Position numbers and translations under genes: made by a program
NCBI RefSeq assembly: GCF_009362785.1
Contig: NZ_WHNQ01000006.1
Coordinates: forward strand, 124,001 to 188,000
DNA: 64,000 nucleotides
Source of the DNA: Paraburkholderia atlantica
Lineage (GTDB): Bacteria > Pseudomonadota > Gammaproteobacteria > Burkholderiales > Burkholderiaceae
Direction of reading: 5' to 3'
Shown: positions 28,625-38,098 of the stretch, in pieces
How the letters are laid out: every line of letters begins with the position of its first letter
How positions within the stretch are numbered: position 1 is the stretch's first letter
The notes under the pieces: generated by a model
Told to the model about the DNA's origin: nothing
What the model saw: only the letters and a program-made list of their open reading frames with translations
Database searches by the model: none

Positions 28625-29860
28625 ATGACCCCGGCAACCGCCAGCGACGCTTCCTCCCTTGCCCGCGACTTCGATCTGCGTCATCTGAGCCCCGCGTTCT
28701 ACGCCGATCCCTATCCGATCTATCGCGCACTGCGCACCTATGAGCCGATCCGGCGCATGCCCGACGGCTCGCTGTTCCTGACGCGCTTTCGCGACGTGCA
28801 GGCGGTCTACCGCGACCCGAAGACTTTCAGTTCCGACAAGACCGTCGAATTCCGCCCGAAATACGGCGACTCGCCGCTCTACGCGCATCACACCACGAGC
28901 CTCGTGTTCAACGATCCACCGCGCCACACGCGGGTGCGCAAGCTGATCGCGGGCGCGTTGACCGCGCGTGCGATCGCGGCGATGGAGCCCGCGTTGATCC
29001 GGCTCGTCGACGGCTTGCTCGATGCGGCCGCGCAGCGCGGGCGGATCGATCTGATCGGCGAGTTCGCGTCGGCGATTCCGGTTGAGGTCATCGGCAATCT
29101 GCTCGACGTACCGCACGATGAACGAGCACCACTGCGCGACTGGTCGCTCGCGATACTCGGTGCGCTCGAACCGTCGCTGACCGACGCGCAGTTCGAACGC
29201 GGCAATCGCGCGGTCAGCGAATTCGTCGACTATCTGCGCGGCCTCGTCGCACGACGTCGCCGCGAGCCGGGCGATCCGCAGCACGACGTGCTGACGCGCC
29301 TCATTCAAGGGGAGGGCCCAGACGAGCAGCTATCGGAAGCCGAGCTGCTGCAGAACTGCATTTTCATCTTGAACGCGGGGCACGAAACGACCACCAACCT
29401 GATCGGCAACGGGCTCGTCACGCTGAGCCAATGGCCCGACGAGCGTGCCGCGCTGCTGCGCGAGCCGGAGTTGATCGGCACCGCGGTCGAGGAGTGTTTG
29501 CGCTTCGAGAGTTCGAACCAGCTCGGCAATCGCATGACCACCGTCGATACCGAGATCGGCGGCGTCGCGGTCGCGTGCGGCACGCCGGTCACGCTGTGCA
29601 TCGGCGCGGCCAATCGCGATCCCGAGCAGTTTGCCGAGCCGGACCGCTTCGATATCCGCCGCGACCCGAACCGGCATCTCGCGTTCGGGTTCGGCATTCA
29701 TCAATGCGCGGGCCTGTCGCTGGCGCGACTGGAGGCGCGGATTGCAATCGGGCGCTTCGTACAGCGCTTCCCGGCGTATCGCGTCGATGGCGAGCCGACG
29801 CGGGGCGGGCGCGTACGGTTCCGCGGGTTTGCGTCGGTGCCGCTCCTGCTCGAGCCATGA
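28625..29860 (+). CDS. Cytochrome P450
   Basis: 411 residues, a typical soluble bacterial P450. The heme-thiolate motif FGFGIHQCAGLSLARLE puts the ligand at C361; the I-helix oxygen-activation motif AGHETT is at 251-256; the ExxR pair is in ECLRF. No membrane anchor is visible. GGAGA lies 6 bases before the ATG. It should use ferredoxin/reductase electrons to hydroxylate an unknown lipophilic substrate. The gene is divergent from serB and has no redox partner or biosynthetic cluster nearby, so no substrate can be inferred. The 200 bases that follow hold no gene. Confidence 0.9.
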   Translation: MTPATASDASSLARDFDLRHLSPAFYADPYPIYRALRTYEPIRRMPDGSLFLTRFRDVQAVYRDPKTFSSDKTVEFRPKYGDSPLYAHHTTSLVFNDPPRHTRVRKLIAGALTARAIAAMEPALIRLVDGLLDAAAQRGRIDLIGEFASAIPVEVIGNLLDVPHDERAPLRDWSLAILGALEPSLTDAQFERGNRAVSEFVDYLRGLVARRRREPGDPQHDVLTRLIQGEGPDEQLSEAELLQNCIFILNAGHETTTNLIGNGLVTLSQWPDERAALLREPELIGTAVEECLRFESSNQLGNRMTTVDTEIGGVAVACGTPVTLCIGAANRDPEQFAEPDRFDIRRDPNRHLAFGFGIHQCAGLSLARLEARIAIGRFVQRFPAYRVDGEPTRGGRVRFRGFASVPLLLEP

Positions 29861-30060
29861 TGCGACCTCCGGGAGAGCGCGCGCAACAAGATAGCCGTAG
29901 GTTTTGCCGCTTCGTCGCAAGACTTACAGCCTCATGACAGCACGCAGCCGAGCGGACCAGCTGATGCTCTAAGCGTGGCAGCAGCGTAAGGCGCGCTAAA
30001 ACGCGGGCACGCTTGCTGCTTCGCCTGATATCTCAGGGCCTTGGGACAGGGGAGCGCGCG

Positions 30061-31065
30061 ATGGCACACATGATCTGGAAGGGCGCAATCAGTTTCGGGC
30101 TGGTCCACGTACCGGTGCAGCTCTATCCGGCGACGAAGTCGGAGAAGGTCGGCTTCAATCTGCTGGACAAGCGCACGATCGACCCGATCGGCTACAAGCA
30201 GATCAACAAGCGCACCGGCAAGGACGTGACCCGCGAGAACATCGTGCGCGGCTTCGAATACGAGAAGGATCACTACGTCGTACTGTCGGACGACGAAATC
30301 CGCTCGGCGAATCCCGAGTCGACGCAGACGGTCGACATCCTCGCGTTCGTCGACGCGACCGATATCTCGTTTCTTTATCTCGACACGCCATATTTCCTGA
30401 CGCCCGACCGCAAGGGCGAAAAAGTCTATGCGTTGTTGCGCGAGGCGATGACGGCGTCGGGCAAGATCGGCGTCGCGAGTGTCGTGTTGCACAACAAGCA
30501 GCATCTGGCCGCGCTGATTCCGCTCGGCCCGATGCTCGCGCTGAACACGCTGCGCTGGGCCGACGAGGTGCGCGGCCTCGACGAATTCAAGGTGCCGCCC
30601 GAAGGCATGAAGGCCGCCGGCGTATCGGCGAAAGAACTCGACATGGCGAAAAAGCTGATCGACGATATGAGCGAGACGTGGGACCCGATGCAGTATCACG
30701 ACACGTTTCGCGACGACATCATGGCGCTCGTCGAGCGCAAGATCCAGGCGGGCAAGACCGAGGAGGTCACCGAAGTCGAAACGCCGCACGAGTCGCGCAA
30801 ATCCGCCGACATTCTGGACCTGTCCGATCTGCTCAAGCGCAGCCTCGGCCGCGGCAAGGGCAAGCAGGCGGCCGCGAGCCGCAAGCGCGCCGCCGATGAG
30901 GACGAAGATCAGACCGATAGCGAGGCCGATGAAGAGCCAGCCGCACCCGCGCGCAAAAAGGCTCGCGCGACAAGCACGGCGCGCAGTCGCAGCGGTAGCG
31001 GCAGCAGTGCCCGCGCCACGTCGAAAACCACGGCCACCTCGCGCAAACGGCGCGCGGCGGCCTGA
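30061..31065 (+). CDS. ku: Bacterial Ku (NHEJ DNA end-binding protein)
   Basis: 334 residues. The Ku core (about 1-260) opens with MAHMIWKGAISFGLVHVPVQ and holds GKDVTRENIVRGFEYEKDHYVV and DATDISFLYLDTPYFLTP, conserved in bacterial Ku homodimers. The C-terminal ~70 residues are very Lys/Arg/Ser/Ala-rich, an extended basic tail typical of some Ku proteins and thought to help DNA threading and LigD recruitment. GGGGAG precedes the start by 6 bases. ligD follows by 48 bases in the same direction, so the two form a compact NHEJ module. Confidence 0.95.
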   Translation: MAHMIWKGAISFGLVHVPVQLYPATKSEKVGFNLLDKRTIDPIGYKQINKRTGKDVTRENIVRGFEYEKDHYVVLSDDEIRSANPESTQTVDILAFVDATDISFLYLDTPYFLTPDRKGEKVYALLREAMTASGKIGVASVVLHNKQHLAALIPLGPMLALNTLRWADEVRGLDEFKVPPEGMKAAGVSAKELDMAKKLIDDMSETWDPMQYHDTFRDDIMALVERKIQAGKTEEVTEVETPHESRKSADILDLSDLLKRSLGRGKGKQAAASRKRAADEDEDQTDSEADEEPAAPARKKARATSTARSRSGSGSSARATSKTTATSRKRRAAA

Positions 31066-31113
31066 GCGCGCGGCCCACCCGCCTGTCGCACCCAACGCAC
31101 CGGAGTCATCGCC

Positions 31114-33927
31114 ATGAACGACCGACTCGAGCTCTATCACCGCAAGCGCCGGTTCGAGGATACGCCTGAGCCGGCCGGCGCGACGACCCGCAAGCGCGCG
31201 GCAAGCAAGACCGGCAAGACCCGCAAGAGCGCCGCGGGTGCCGCGCCCGACACGCTGTCCTACGTGATCCAGGAGCACGACGCGCGGCGTCTGCACTACG
31301 ACTTCCGGCTCGAACTGAACGGCGCGCTGCTATCGTGGGCGGTTCCGAAGGGGCCGAGCCTGGACCCGTCGGTCAAGCGGCTCGCAGTGCACGTCGAAGA
31401 TCATCCGGTCGAATACGGTACGTTCGAGGGCGAGATTCCGCCCGGCAACTACGGCGCGGGCTCTGTGATCGTGTGGGACCGCGGCACGTGGGAGCCAGCG
31501 GGCGGCGCGGCCGAAGCCGCGCGGTCGTATGCGGCCGGCAAGCTCAAGTTTCATTTGCACGGCGAGAAGTTGCACGGCGGCTGGACGCTGGTACGCAGCC
31601 ATATGCGCGGCAGCGGCGACAAGGAGCAATGGCTGCTGATCAAGGAGCGCGACGAGGAAGCGCGCAACGAGAGCGACTACGACGTGCTGAAAGAGCTGCC
31701 GGGCAGCGTGCTGACCGACGGCGCTTCGAAGGGCAGGAAAACGAAGCAAGCGAAAACGTCGCGCGACGGCAAAGCCACGGGCGCGGGCAAGCCGGCGAGA
31801 TCCGCATCCCCGCGCCCCACAGCCGATCCCAAACGCCCCGACATCGTCGCGACGCGTACCGCGCAGTCGTTACGCGAACTCGCTGCATCGCCATCGATTG
31901 AAGGCGCGGTCAAAGCCGCGTTGCCCGCGAGCCTGACCCCGGAGCTGGCGACACTCGTCGACACCGCGCCGCCAGGCGGCGACTGGCTGTACGAAATCAA
32001 GTTCGACGGCTACCGCGTGCTCGCGCGCATCGACCACGCGTCAAAAAAGAAGGGTGGTGCCGTCAGCGTTTTCACGCGCAACGGGAACGACTGGACCACA
32101 AAGTTCAGCAAGCAGATCGAGGCCATCGCTGGGCTCGACCTGCAAAGCGCGTGGTTCGACGGCGAAGCGGTCGTGCTCGACGAACGCGACGTGCCGAGCT
32201 TCCAGTTGCTGCAAAACGCGTTCGATGCGCATCGCCCGCAGGACATCGTCATCTATCTGTTCGATCTACCGTTCCTGAATGGCTACGACCTGCGCGGCGT
32301 ACCGCTCGAACAGCGCCGCGCGATTCTGCGCGCGCTGCTCGAAGGCGTCGACGATCGCGTGCTGCGCTTTTCGAATGACTTCGCGTTCAGCGCCGGCGAG
32401 CTGCTCAACAGCGCATGCGCCATGGGGCTCGAAGGCATCATCGGCAAGCGGCGTGACAGCCGCTATGTGTCGGGCCGCGCGCCGTCGTGGATCAAGCTGA
32501 AGTGCCGGCGGCGCCAGGAGTTCGTGATCGGCGGCTATTCGGAGCCGGCCGGCAGCCGTGAGGCATTCGGCGCGCTGCTGCTCGGAGTCTATGACGCCGA
32601 TGGCCAGTTGCAGTACGCGGGACGCGTCGGCACCGGCTTCGACGCCGCGCTGCTGCGCTCGGTCAAGCAGGCGCTCGACGCGCACGCGAGCAAGCGCATG
32701 CCGTTCGCGAGCGCGCCGCGCGAGCGCAGCCGCACGCCTGTGCATTGGGTCGAGCCGGTGCTCGTCGCCGAATGCAACTTCGCCGAATGGACGAGCGACG
32801 GCATCGTACGCCAGGCGTCGTTCGTCAGCCTGCGCGACGACAAACCGGCGCGCCAGATCGTCAGGGAAACTGCCCGACAAGGAGCCGACGTGCAACAGCA
32901 AACCGAAACCGCCACCGACGAGACGCGGCAACCAGGCACGCCGAAAAAGCGCGCAGCCACGAAGAGCGCAAAGAACGCCACGCCCGCCGCGGCGGCAAGC
33001 GCGCCCGCCCGAACCACGGCAACACGCTCGCGCGCACAAAGCGAAATCGCCGGCGTGCGCATCTCGCATCCCGATCGCGTGATCGACAAGAGCAGCGGTG
33101 CAAGCAAGCTCGAACTGGTGCAGTACTACGAATCGATCGCCGAATGGATGCTGCCGCATCTGCGTGAGCGGCCCGTCGCGCTGGTGCGCGCACCCGAGGA
33201 TATCGGCGGCGAGCTGTTCTTCCAGAAGCACAGCCAGAAGCTGTCGATTCCGCACGTCACGCAGCACGAGGGACTCGACCCGGGCCATCCGGCGCTGATC
33301 ACGATCGACACGCTGGCCGCGCTGGTCGGTGCCGCGCAGATGGGCACCGTCGAATTTCACACGTGGAATGCGGTCGCGTCGAATATCGAAAAGCCCGACC
33401 GGATGGTGTTCGACCTCGACCCGGACCCGTCGCTCGGCTGGGAACGCATGGTCGAGGCCGCGCAACTGACCCGCTCGCTGCTCGACGAACTGGGCCTGAA
33501 GTCGTTCGTCAAGACGAGCGGCGGCAAGGGCTTTCACGTGGTCGTGCCGCTCGCGAAGCAGGCTGGTTGGGATGAAGTAAAGGATTTTTCGCAGGCGGTT
33601 GCGCAGCATATGGCGACGACGCTGCCGCAGTACTTCAGCGCGAAGATGGGTGCGCAAAATCGCAAGAAGAAGATCTTCATCGACTATCTGCGCAACAACC
33701 GCGGCTCTAGCACGGTGGCCGCATTCTCGGCGCGCGCACGGCCGGGGCTCGGCGTGTCGGTGCCGCTCGCGTGGGACGAACTGGAGAGCACGACGAGCGG
33801 CGATCAATGGGGTATCCGCAACGTCCACGAGCGCGTGGACGGCCTCGCAAGCGACCCATGGGCCGACTATGCGAAGACACGTCAGCGCATCACCGCGGCG
33901 ATGAAAAAACGGCTGGGCGTGGCGTGA
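31114..33927 (+). CDS. ligD: Multidomain ATP-dependent DNA ligase LigD (PE-Lig-Pol)
   Basis: 937 residues with three catalytic domains in the order phosphoesterase, ligase, polymerase. The 3'-phosphoesterase carries H55, D63 and H97 (EHDARRLHYDF; VEDHPVEYGTF), equivalent to the P. aeruginosa active site. The ligase domain has the adenylated K296 in YEIKFDGYRVL and the downstream GIIGKRRDSRY region. The C-terminal primase-polymerase domain has D767 and D769 in DLDPDPS and the KTSGGKGFHVVVPL block. Two basic, Ala/Lys/Thr-rich linkers separate the domains. It repairs double-strand breaks with Ku. Same order as Pseudomonas LigD. Confidence 0.96.
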   Translation: MNDRLELYHRKRRFEDTPEPAGATTRKRAASKTGKTRKSAAGAAPDTLSYVIQEHDARRLHYDFRLELNGALLSWAVPKGPSLDPSVKRLAVHVEDHPVEYGTFEGEIPPGNYGAGSVIVWDRGTWEPAGGAAEAARSYAAGKLKFHLHGEKLHGGWTLVRSHMRGSGDKEQWLLIKERDEEARNESDYDVLKELPGSVLTDGASKGRKTKQAKTSRDGKATGAGKPARSASPRPTADPKRPDIVATRTAQSLRELAASPSIEGAVKAALPASLTPELATLVDTAPPGGDWLYEIKFDGYRVLARIDHASKKKGGAVSVFTRNGNDWTTKFSKQIEAIAGLDLQSAWFDGEAVVLDERDVPSFQLLQNAFDAHRPQDIVIYLFDLPFLNGYDLRGVPLEQRRAILRALLEGVDDRVLRFSNDFAFSAGELLNSACAMGLEGIIGKRRDSRYVSGRAPSWIKLKCRRRQEFVIGGYSEPAGSREAFGALLLGVYDADGQLQYAGRVGTGFDAALLRSVKQALDAHASKRMPFASAPRERSRTPVHWVEPVLVAECNFAEWTSDGIVRQASFVSLRDDKPARQIVRETARQGADVQQQTETATDETRQPGTPKKRAATKSAKNATPAAAASAPARTTATRSRAQSEIAGVRISHPDRVIDKSSGASKLELVQYYESIAEWMLPHLRERPVALVRAPEDIGGELFFQKHSQKLSIPHVTQHEGLDPGHPALITIDTLAALVGAAQMGTVEFHTWNAVASNIEKPDRMVFDLDPDPSLGWERMVEAAQLTRSLLDELGLKSFVKTSGGKGFHVVVPLAKQAGWDEVKDFSQAVAQHMATTLPQYFSAKMGAQNRKKKIFIDYLRNNRGSSTVAAFSARARPGLGVSVPLAWDELESTTSGDQWGIRNVHERVDGLASDPWADYAKTRQRITAAMKKRLGVA

Positions 33928-34014
33928 TCAGCGCTCGTCCGGGTGGCTGAATCCAACCCGCGAATTCGGTGTGCGCACTCAGCGCGCGAACCGGTTTCGC
34001 GAAGGAGCAATGCA

Positions 34015-34317
34015 ATGAAGACCCTGCCGCAATCGACAGATGGCGACCCGCAAGCCGACCCGCACGCGAACAAGGACCCGAAGTCGTTGCAGGAAGCCGC
34101 GGCGCCGCTGCCGCATGAAACCGACCAGCAGCCGGAGTCGCAGCACGAGGACCATCCGCGCCATGTCGGCAAGCAGGCGCATGAGGATATCGAGCATGGC
34201 CTGCAGGATACCGACCGCCGCGGCGGCGGCGAGTATCAGCAGCGCACGCAGAACGACTCGCATGCCGATGTGAACTCGGATCGCAAGCAGGGCGGCGCGA
34301 AGAGCGGCAAGCGCTGA
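34015..34317 (+). CDS. Small hydrophilic protein downstream of ligD
   Basis: 100 residues with AAGGAG 7 bases before the ATG. The sequence is rich in Asp, Glu, Gln, His, Lys, Pro and Arg, has no hydrophobic core and is probably disordered (many acidic/basic alternations such as HEDIEHGLQDTDRRGG). I recognise no domain. It follows ligD by 87 bases and precedes the convergent LysR gene by 22, so it may be the last gene of the ku-ligD unit. Stress-related hydrophilin-like function is a guess only. Confidence 0.6.
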   Translation: MKTLPQSTDGDPQADPHANKDPKSLQEAAAPLPHETDQQPESQHEDHPRHVGKQAHEDIEHGLQDTDRRGGGEYQQRTQNDSHADVNSDRKQGGAKSGKR

Positions 34318-34339
34318 CGCCGCGTACCAGCCGGGACGT

Positions 34340-35308
34340 CTACGCGCCCGCCAGTCCAACCGGCTGCCGATCCCAATACGGCGGATCGCCGAAGTGCGCG
34401 GCGACGAAATCGATGAATGCGAGCGTCTTCGGCGGCATGAACGCGCGGCTCGGATACACGGCCCAGATCGCGACGTCGTCCGCGAGCGGATAGCTGTCGA
34501 GCACGCTGACGAGTTCGCCGCTGCGCAGATAGGGCGCCACGTCCCATGTCGATTTCAGCGCGATGCCGAAGCCCGCGAGCAGCGCGTCGCGAATCACCTC
34601 GCCGTTATCGGTGACGAGGCGGCCGCTCACCCGCACGTCGAGCGGGCCGGCGGGCGTCACGAAGCGCCAGTCGCGCTGCGCCGAAAGGATCACGCATTCG
34701 TGCCGCGCGAGATCCGACGGATGATGCGGCGTGCCGTGCGCGGCCAGATAGGCGGGGGCTGCGCACAGCACGCGGCGGTTGACCGCGAGCCGTCGCGCGA
34801 CCAGCGACGAATCCTTCAGCACGCCGACGCGAATCGCGACATCGATGCCCGCATCGACCAGATCGACCACCTGATCCGTCAGTCGCAGATCGACGCTGAC
34901 GCCCGGATAGCGGCGCAAAAACTCGCTGATCACCGGCGACACATGCTGGCGCCCGAACGACGACGGCATCGACACGCGCAGCCGTCCCTGCGGCTCGGCC
35001 TGCGCGCGCCCGACCGATGCGCGCGCGGCGGCGGCCGCGTCGAGCAGCGCCTCGGCGCGCGTCATGAACACTTCACCGTCCTGGGTGAGGCTGATGCGGC
35101 GCGTGGTCCGATGCAACAAACGCGCGCCGAGCAGCTTTTCGAGTTGCGCGATCCGGGCGCTCGCGACCGCCGCCGACAAACCGAACTCGCGCCCGGCCGC
35201 CGACACGTTGGCAAGCAGAGCGGCGCGCACGAACAGCGCGACATCGAGCAGATCGAGCCGTTCGCGCTCGCTGGGCAGAGGCCGGCCGGCCGGATTTGAA
35301 GCGTTCAT
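34340..35308 (-). CDS. LysR-family transcriptional regulator
   Basis: 322 residues. The N-terminal winged helix-turn-helix is at about 20-80 (ALFVRAALLANVSAAGREFGL...AQLEKLLGARLLHRTTRRISLT); the C-terminal effector-binding domain begins near 105 (LRVSMPSSFGRQHVSPVI) and ends with a typical SYPLADDVAIWAVYPS segment. LysR regulators bind inducers and control a divergent neighbour. Here the divergent gene is a zinc-type MDR enzyme, and an inverted repeat lies in the shared promoter. Confidence 0.92.
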   Translation of the reverse strand: MNASNPAGRPLPSERERLDLLDVALFVRAALLANVSAAGREFGLSAAVASARIAQLEKLLGARLLHRTTRRISLTQDGEVFMTRAEALLDAAAAARASVGRAQAEPQGRLRVSMPSSFGRQHVSPVISEFLRRYPGVSVDLRLTDQVVDLVDAGIDVAIRVGVLKDSSLVARRLAVNRRVLCAAPAYLAAHGTPHHPSDLARHECVILSAQRDWRFVTPAGPLDVRVSGRLVTDNGEVIRDALLAGFGIALKSTWDVAPYLRSGELVSVLDSYPLADDVAIWAVYPSRAFMPPKTLAFIDFVAAHFGDPPYWDRQPVGLAGA

Positions 35309-35312
35309 TATT

Positions 35313-35336
35313 CTGAGAAACCAAAAGATGTTTCAG
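35313..35336. promoter_or_regulatory. Dyad candidate for the LysR regulator
   Basis: CTGAGAAAC (35313-35321) and GTTTCAG (35330-35336) form an imperfect inverted repeat inside the 112-base divergent promoter. It is immediately adjacent to the LysR start and within an AT-rich stretch. The T-N11-A LysR pattern can be read in it. Likely binding site, unproven. Confidence 0.5.
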
Positions 35337-35420
35337 TGATTATGACTGTTTTAAAAGAATAAGAACCGTCTTACGATTCGAGTCATGCGTGCACATCAAC
35401 CGAACCAACAAGGAGCAGCC

Positions 35421-36437
35421 ATGAAAGCCGTCGGACTCTACCGTTATCTGCCAATCGATCACGCCGAATCGCTCGTCGACGTCGAGATCCCCAAACCCGA
35501 AGCGAGCGGCCGCGATCTGCTGGTCAAGGTCGAAGCGATTTCCGTGAACCCGGTCGACACCAAGGTGCGCGCGCCGAAAGACAGCGTCGAGAAGACGCCG
35601 CGCGTGCTCGGCTGGGATGCGGCCGGCACCGTCGTCGCGGCCGGGCCCGAGGTTACGCTGTTCAAGGTCGGCGATCCGGTGTTCTATGCGGGCAGCATTA
35701 CGCGGCCTGGCGCGAACAGCGAGTTTCATCTGGTCGACGAACGGATCGTCGGACACAAGCCGGCGTCGCTCGATTTCACGCACGCGGCCGCCTTGCCGCT
35801 GACCGCGATCACCGCGTGGGAAGCATTGTTCGATCGACTCGGCGTATCGCCGCAGGGCGCGGACGCAGGCCGCACGGTGCTGATTTTCGGCGGCGCGGGC
35901 GGGGTCGGCTCGATCGGCATCCAGCTCGCGAAGCAGCTCGGCAAGCTGAAGGTGATCGCGACCGCGTCACGGCCCGAATCGGCGAAATGGGCGCGGGAGC
36001 TCGGCGCGGATCACGTCGTCGATCACTTCGGCGATCTGCCCGCGCAGATGAAAGAGATCGGCATCGAAGAGGTCGACTACGTGCTGATCTTCAACGACAC
36101 CGATCGCAATTTCCCGGCCGCGGCCGAACTGATCAAACCGCAAGGCGGTATCTGCACGATCGTCGAGAACAGCGCCGCGGTGCCGGTCGAATTGCTGAAG
36201 GCGAAGAGCGCCGCGTTCCACTGGGAATTCATGTTCACGCGTTCGATGTTCGGCACGCCCGACATGATCGAGCAGCACAAGCTGCTGACCGAGGTCGCGC
36301 GCCTCGTCGACGCGGGCACGCTGCGCACGACGCTCGGCCAGGACCTGGGCCGCATCAACGCGGAGAATCTGCGCCGCGCGCATGGCTTGCTCGAAGCAGG
36401 ACGCGCGATCGGCAAGCTGGTGCTGACCGGCTTCTGA
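35421..36437 (+). CDS. Zinc-type alcohol dehydrogenase-like / quinone reductase (MDR)
   Basis: 338 residues from ATG 35421 with AAGGAG 5 bases upstream. The N-terminal GroES-like domain (MKAVGLYRYLPIDHAESLVD) and the Rossmann fold VLIFGGAGGVGSIGIQLAKQLG place it in the MDR superfamily; the pattern VSVNPVDTKVRAPKD and the FYAGSITRPGANSEF block fit the zinc-binding alcohol dehydrogenase/QOR-like subfamily. It should reduce small aldehydes or quinones with NADPH. Divergent LysR regulator with a dyad suggests ligand-induced expression. Confidence 0.85.
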   Translation: MKAVGLYRYLPIDHAESLVDVEIPKPEASGRDLLVKVEAISVNPVDTKVRAPKDSVEKTPRVLGWDAAGTVVAAGPEVTLFKVGDPVFYAGSITRPGANSEFHLVDERIVGHKPASLDFTHAAALPLTAITAWEALFDRLGVSPQGADAGRTVLIFGGAGGVGSIGIQLAKQLGKLKVIATASRPESAKWARELGADHVVDHFGDLPAQMKEIGIEEVDYVLIFNDTDRNFPAAAELIKPQGGICTIVENSAAVPVELLKAKSAAFHWEFMFTRSMFGTPDMIEQHKLLTEVARLVDAGTLRTTLGQDLGRINAENLRRAHGLLEAGRAIGKLVLTGF

Positions 36438-36445
36438 GATGAAAT

Positions 36446-36466
36446 CGACGCGCAGAAAGCGCGTCG
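36446..36466. terminator. Hairpin after the MDR gene (weak terminator candidate)
   Basis: CGACGCGC (36446-36453), loop AGAAA, GCGCGTCG (36459-36466): a perfect 8-bp stem 8 bases after the stop. It has no T tract, so it is a hairpin rather than a proven intrinsic terminator. Confidence 0.45.
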
Positions 36467-36670
36467 CCGCAAGCGGGTTAACACCCGAGCCGACACGACA
36501 CGCGCGGCAGCGCGCTTGGCGTTAGACTGACGACGCAGCATGCCAAAACGGTTGCGTGTCTTGCGGCGAGGCCAGCCGGTGTGAACCGGCCGGACCTCGG
36601 CAGTGCGCGAACAGTGCACGGGCAGTCGCGTCGACGCGAGCGCGCAGCGGCACAACAACGAGGTGACAGT

Positions 36671-37219
36671 ATGAGCTTCAGCTTCAAACTCTCCGCCGTT
36701 TCCGTTGTCGCTTCTCTCGCTTGCGCGTTCGTGCCGGCTGCTCACGCAGCCACGCCGATCACGGTGACCAACAAAGCCGCGCTCGACGGTCCGATCCGCT
36801 ACACCGTTCGCGTCACGTCGAAACAGTTCGGCAATTCCCAGGAGACCCGCACGATCCGCTCGGGCGAAACGGACGACTTCACGTGGAAGACCGTGCCGCC
36901 CGGCGGTCCGGTGCCCGCTACCGACGCCTGCCCGGACTATGCGTCGCTGCCGGTCGACGAGAATGGCGCGATGATTCGCCAGACGCAGATCCGCCTCGCG
37001 CCGGTGGTCGCGAGCGACGGTACCGCGACCGTACAGTTGAGCTTCCAGGCGCAGACGCCGCATGGTGTCAAAACCGTGACGAACGGCGGCAAGACGCTCA
37101 AGTGTCCGAACGATGTACGCGTGAGTCAGATCGTGCGTTTCACGATGCCGGTCAACGGCACGACGAAAACGCTGACACTGAACGATGGCACCGAGGTCGC
37201 CATCACCGCGAAGCGTTGA
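36671..37219 (+). CDS. Exported protein of unknown function
   Basis: 182 residues. GAGG is 8 bases before the ATG, and the N-terminus is a clear Sec signal (MSFSFKLSAVSVVASLACAF, cut near AHAA). The mature part is a compact beta-rich sequence with two Cys (in ACPDYA and LKCPND) that could form a disulfide, and Thr-rich stretches (NGTTKTLTLNDGTE). I do not recognise a family. It is flanked by the MDR gene and the convergent FetAB-like operon. Confidence 0.7.
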   Translation: MSFSFKLSAVSVVASLACAFVPAAHAATPITVTNKAALDGPIRYTVRVTSKQFGNSQETRTIRSGETDDFTWKTVPPGGPVPATDACPDYASLPVDENGAMIRQTQIRLAPVVASDGTATVQLSFQAQTPHGVKTVTNGGKTLKCPNDVRVSQIVRFTMPVNGTTKTLTLNDGTEVAITAKR

Positions 37220-37294
37220 ACGGTCGAGCGCGCGCGGCGTGATGGCCGCGTGCGCGATCCGTAGCACGCGTTAGCGCGTCATTCCGGTGAGTCA

Positions 37295-38098
37295 TCATTT
37301 GCGTGCGTCACGCTCGACAAGGCGCGACGGCAAGAACTGATGCTCGGCCGAAAACAGCCGCCGGTATGTCAGCAGCACCGCACCCACGGTCCCCAGCGCC
37401 GACGCCGCCGCGATCAGAAACATGATGACGATCTGATAGCGCACCGCCTGCAATGGCGACTGCCCGGCCAGCACCTGGCCGGTCATCATGCCCGGCAAAC
37501 TGACCACGCCGACCACCGCCATCTGGTTCAACGTCGGCATCATGCCCGCGCGCACCGCCTGACGCGCCGGCGCCTGCGCAGCCTCCCAGCGCGTCGCGCC
37601 GAGCGCGAGCGCCATGTCGACGCGGTCGCGCCGCGCGGTCAGCTCCTCGGTCATCCGCTCGATGCCGAGCGAGACGCCGGTCAGCGTGTTGCCGAGGATC
37701 ATGCCGAGAATCGGAATCGCATATTGCGGCTCGTACCACGGATGGATGCGGATCACGACGAACAATCCCACCGCGGCCACGAGCCACGAGCTGACCCAGA
37801 TCGACAGCACGCTGTCGGCGCGTTGGCCGGCATAGGTGTGGCTGCCGCGCTGCGCGCCGGCGAAACCCGCGATCAGCGTCATCACGATCATCAGCGGCAG
37901 CACGACGTACCAGCGAGCGAAGCTGAACACCCAGCCGAGCACATAGCCGATCGCGAGCAACTGGACCACGGTGCGCACCGCCGCCCATGCGAGCTTGCGT
38001 TCGAGATCGAGTTTCAGCGCGACCGACACCGCGCCATTCACGACGATCAGCAGCGTCGCGATCGCGACGTCCCACAAGCTCAGATTCTGCAGGCTCAT
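37295..38098 (-). CDS. ABC exporter permease, FetB/UPF0014-like
   Basis: 267 residues, about seven transmembrane segments. The profile and the sequence motifs YAIPILGMILGNTLTGVSLG and GMMPTLNQMAVVGVVSLPGM are those of the FetB/YbbM family. In E. coli FetAB exports iron and protects against oxidative stress. Its ATG (38098) overlaps the stop of the ATPase gene by 4 bases, so the two are translationally coupled. The start at 38098 is chosen by that overlap and by the membrane start MSLQNLSLWDVAI; upstream in-frame sequence is hydrophilic antisense-like. Confidence 0.85.
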   Translation of the reverse strand: MSLQNLSLWDVAIATLLIVVNGAVSVALKLDLERKLAWAAVRTVVQLLAIGYVLGWVFSFARWYVVLPLMIVMTLIAGFAGAQRGSHTYAGQRADSVLSIWVSSWLVAAVGLFVVIRIHPWYEPQYAIPILGMILGNTLTGVSLGIERMTEELTARRDRVDMALALGATRWEAAQAPARQAVRAGMMPTLNQMAVVGVVSLPGMMTGQVLAGQSPLQAVRYQIVIMFLIAAASALGTVGAVLLTYRRLFSAEHQFLPSRLVERDARK

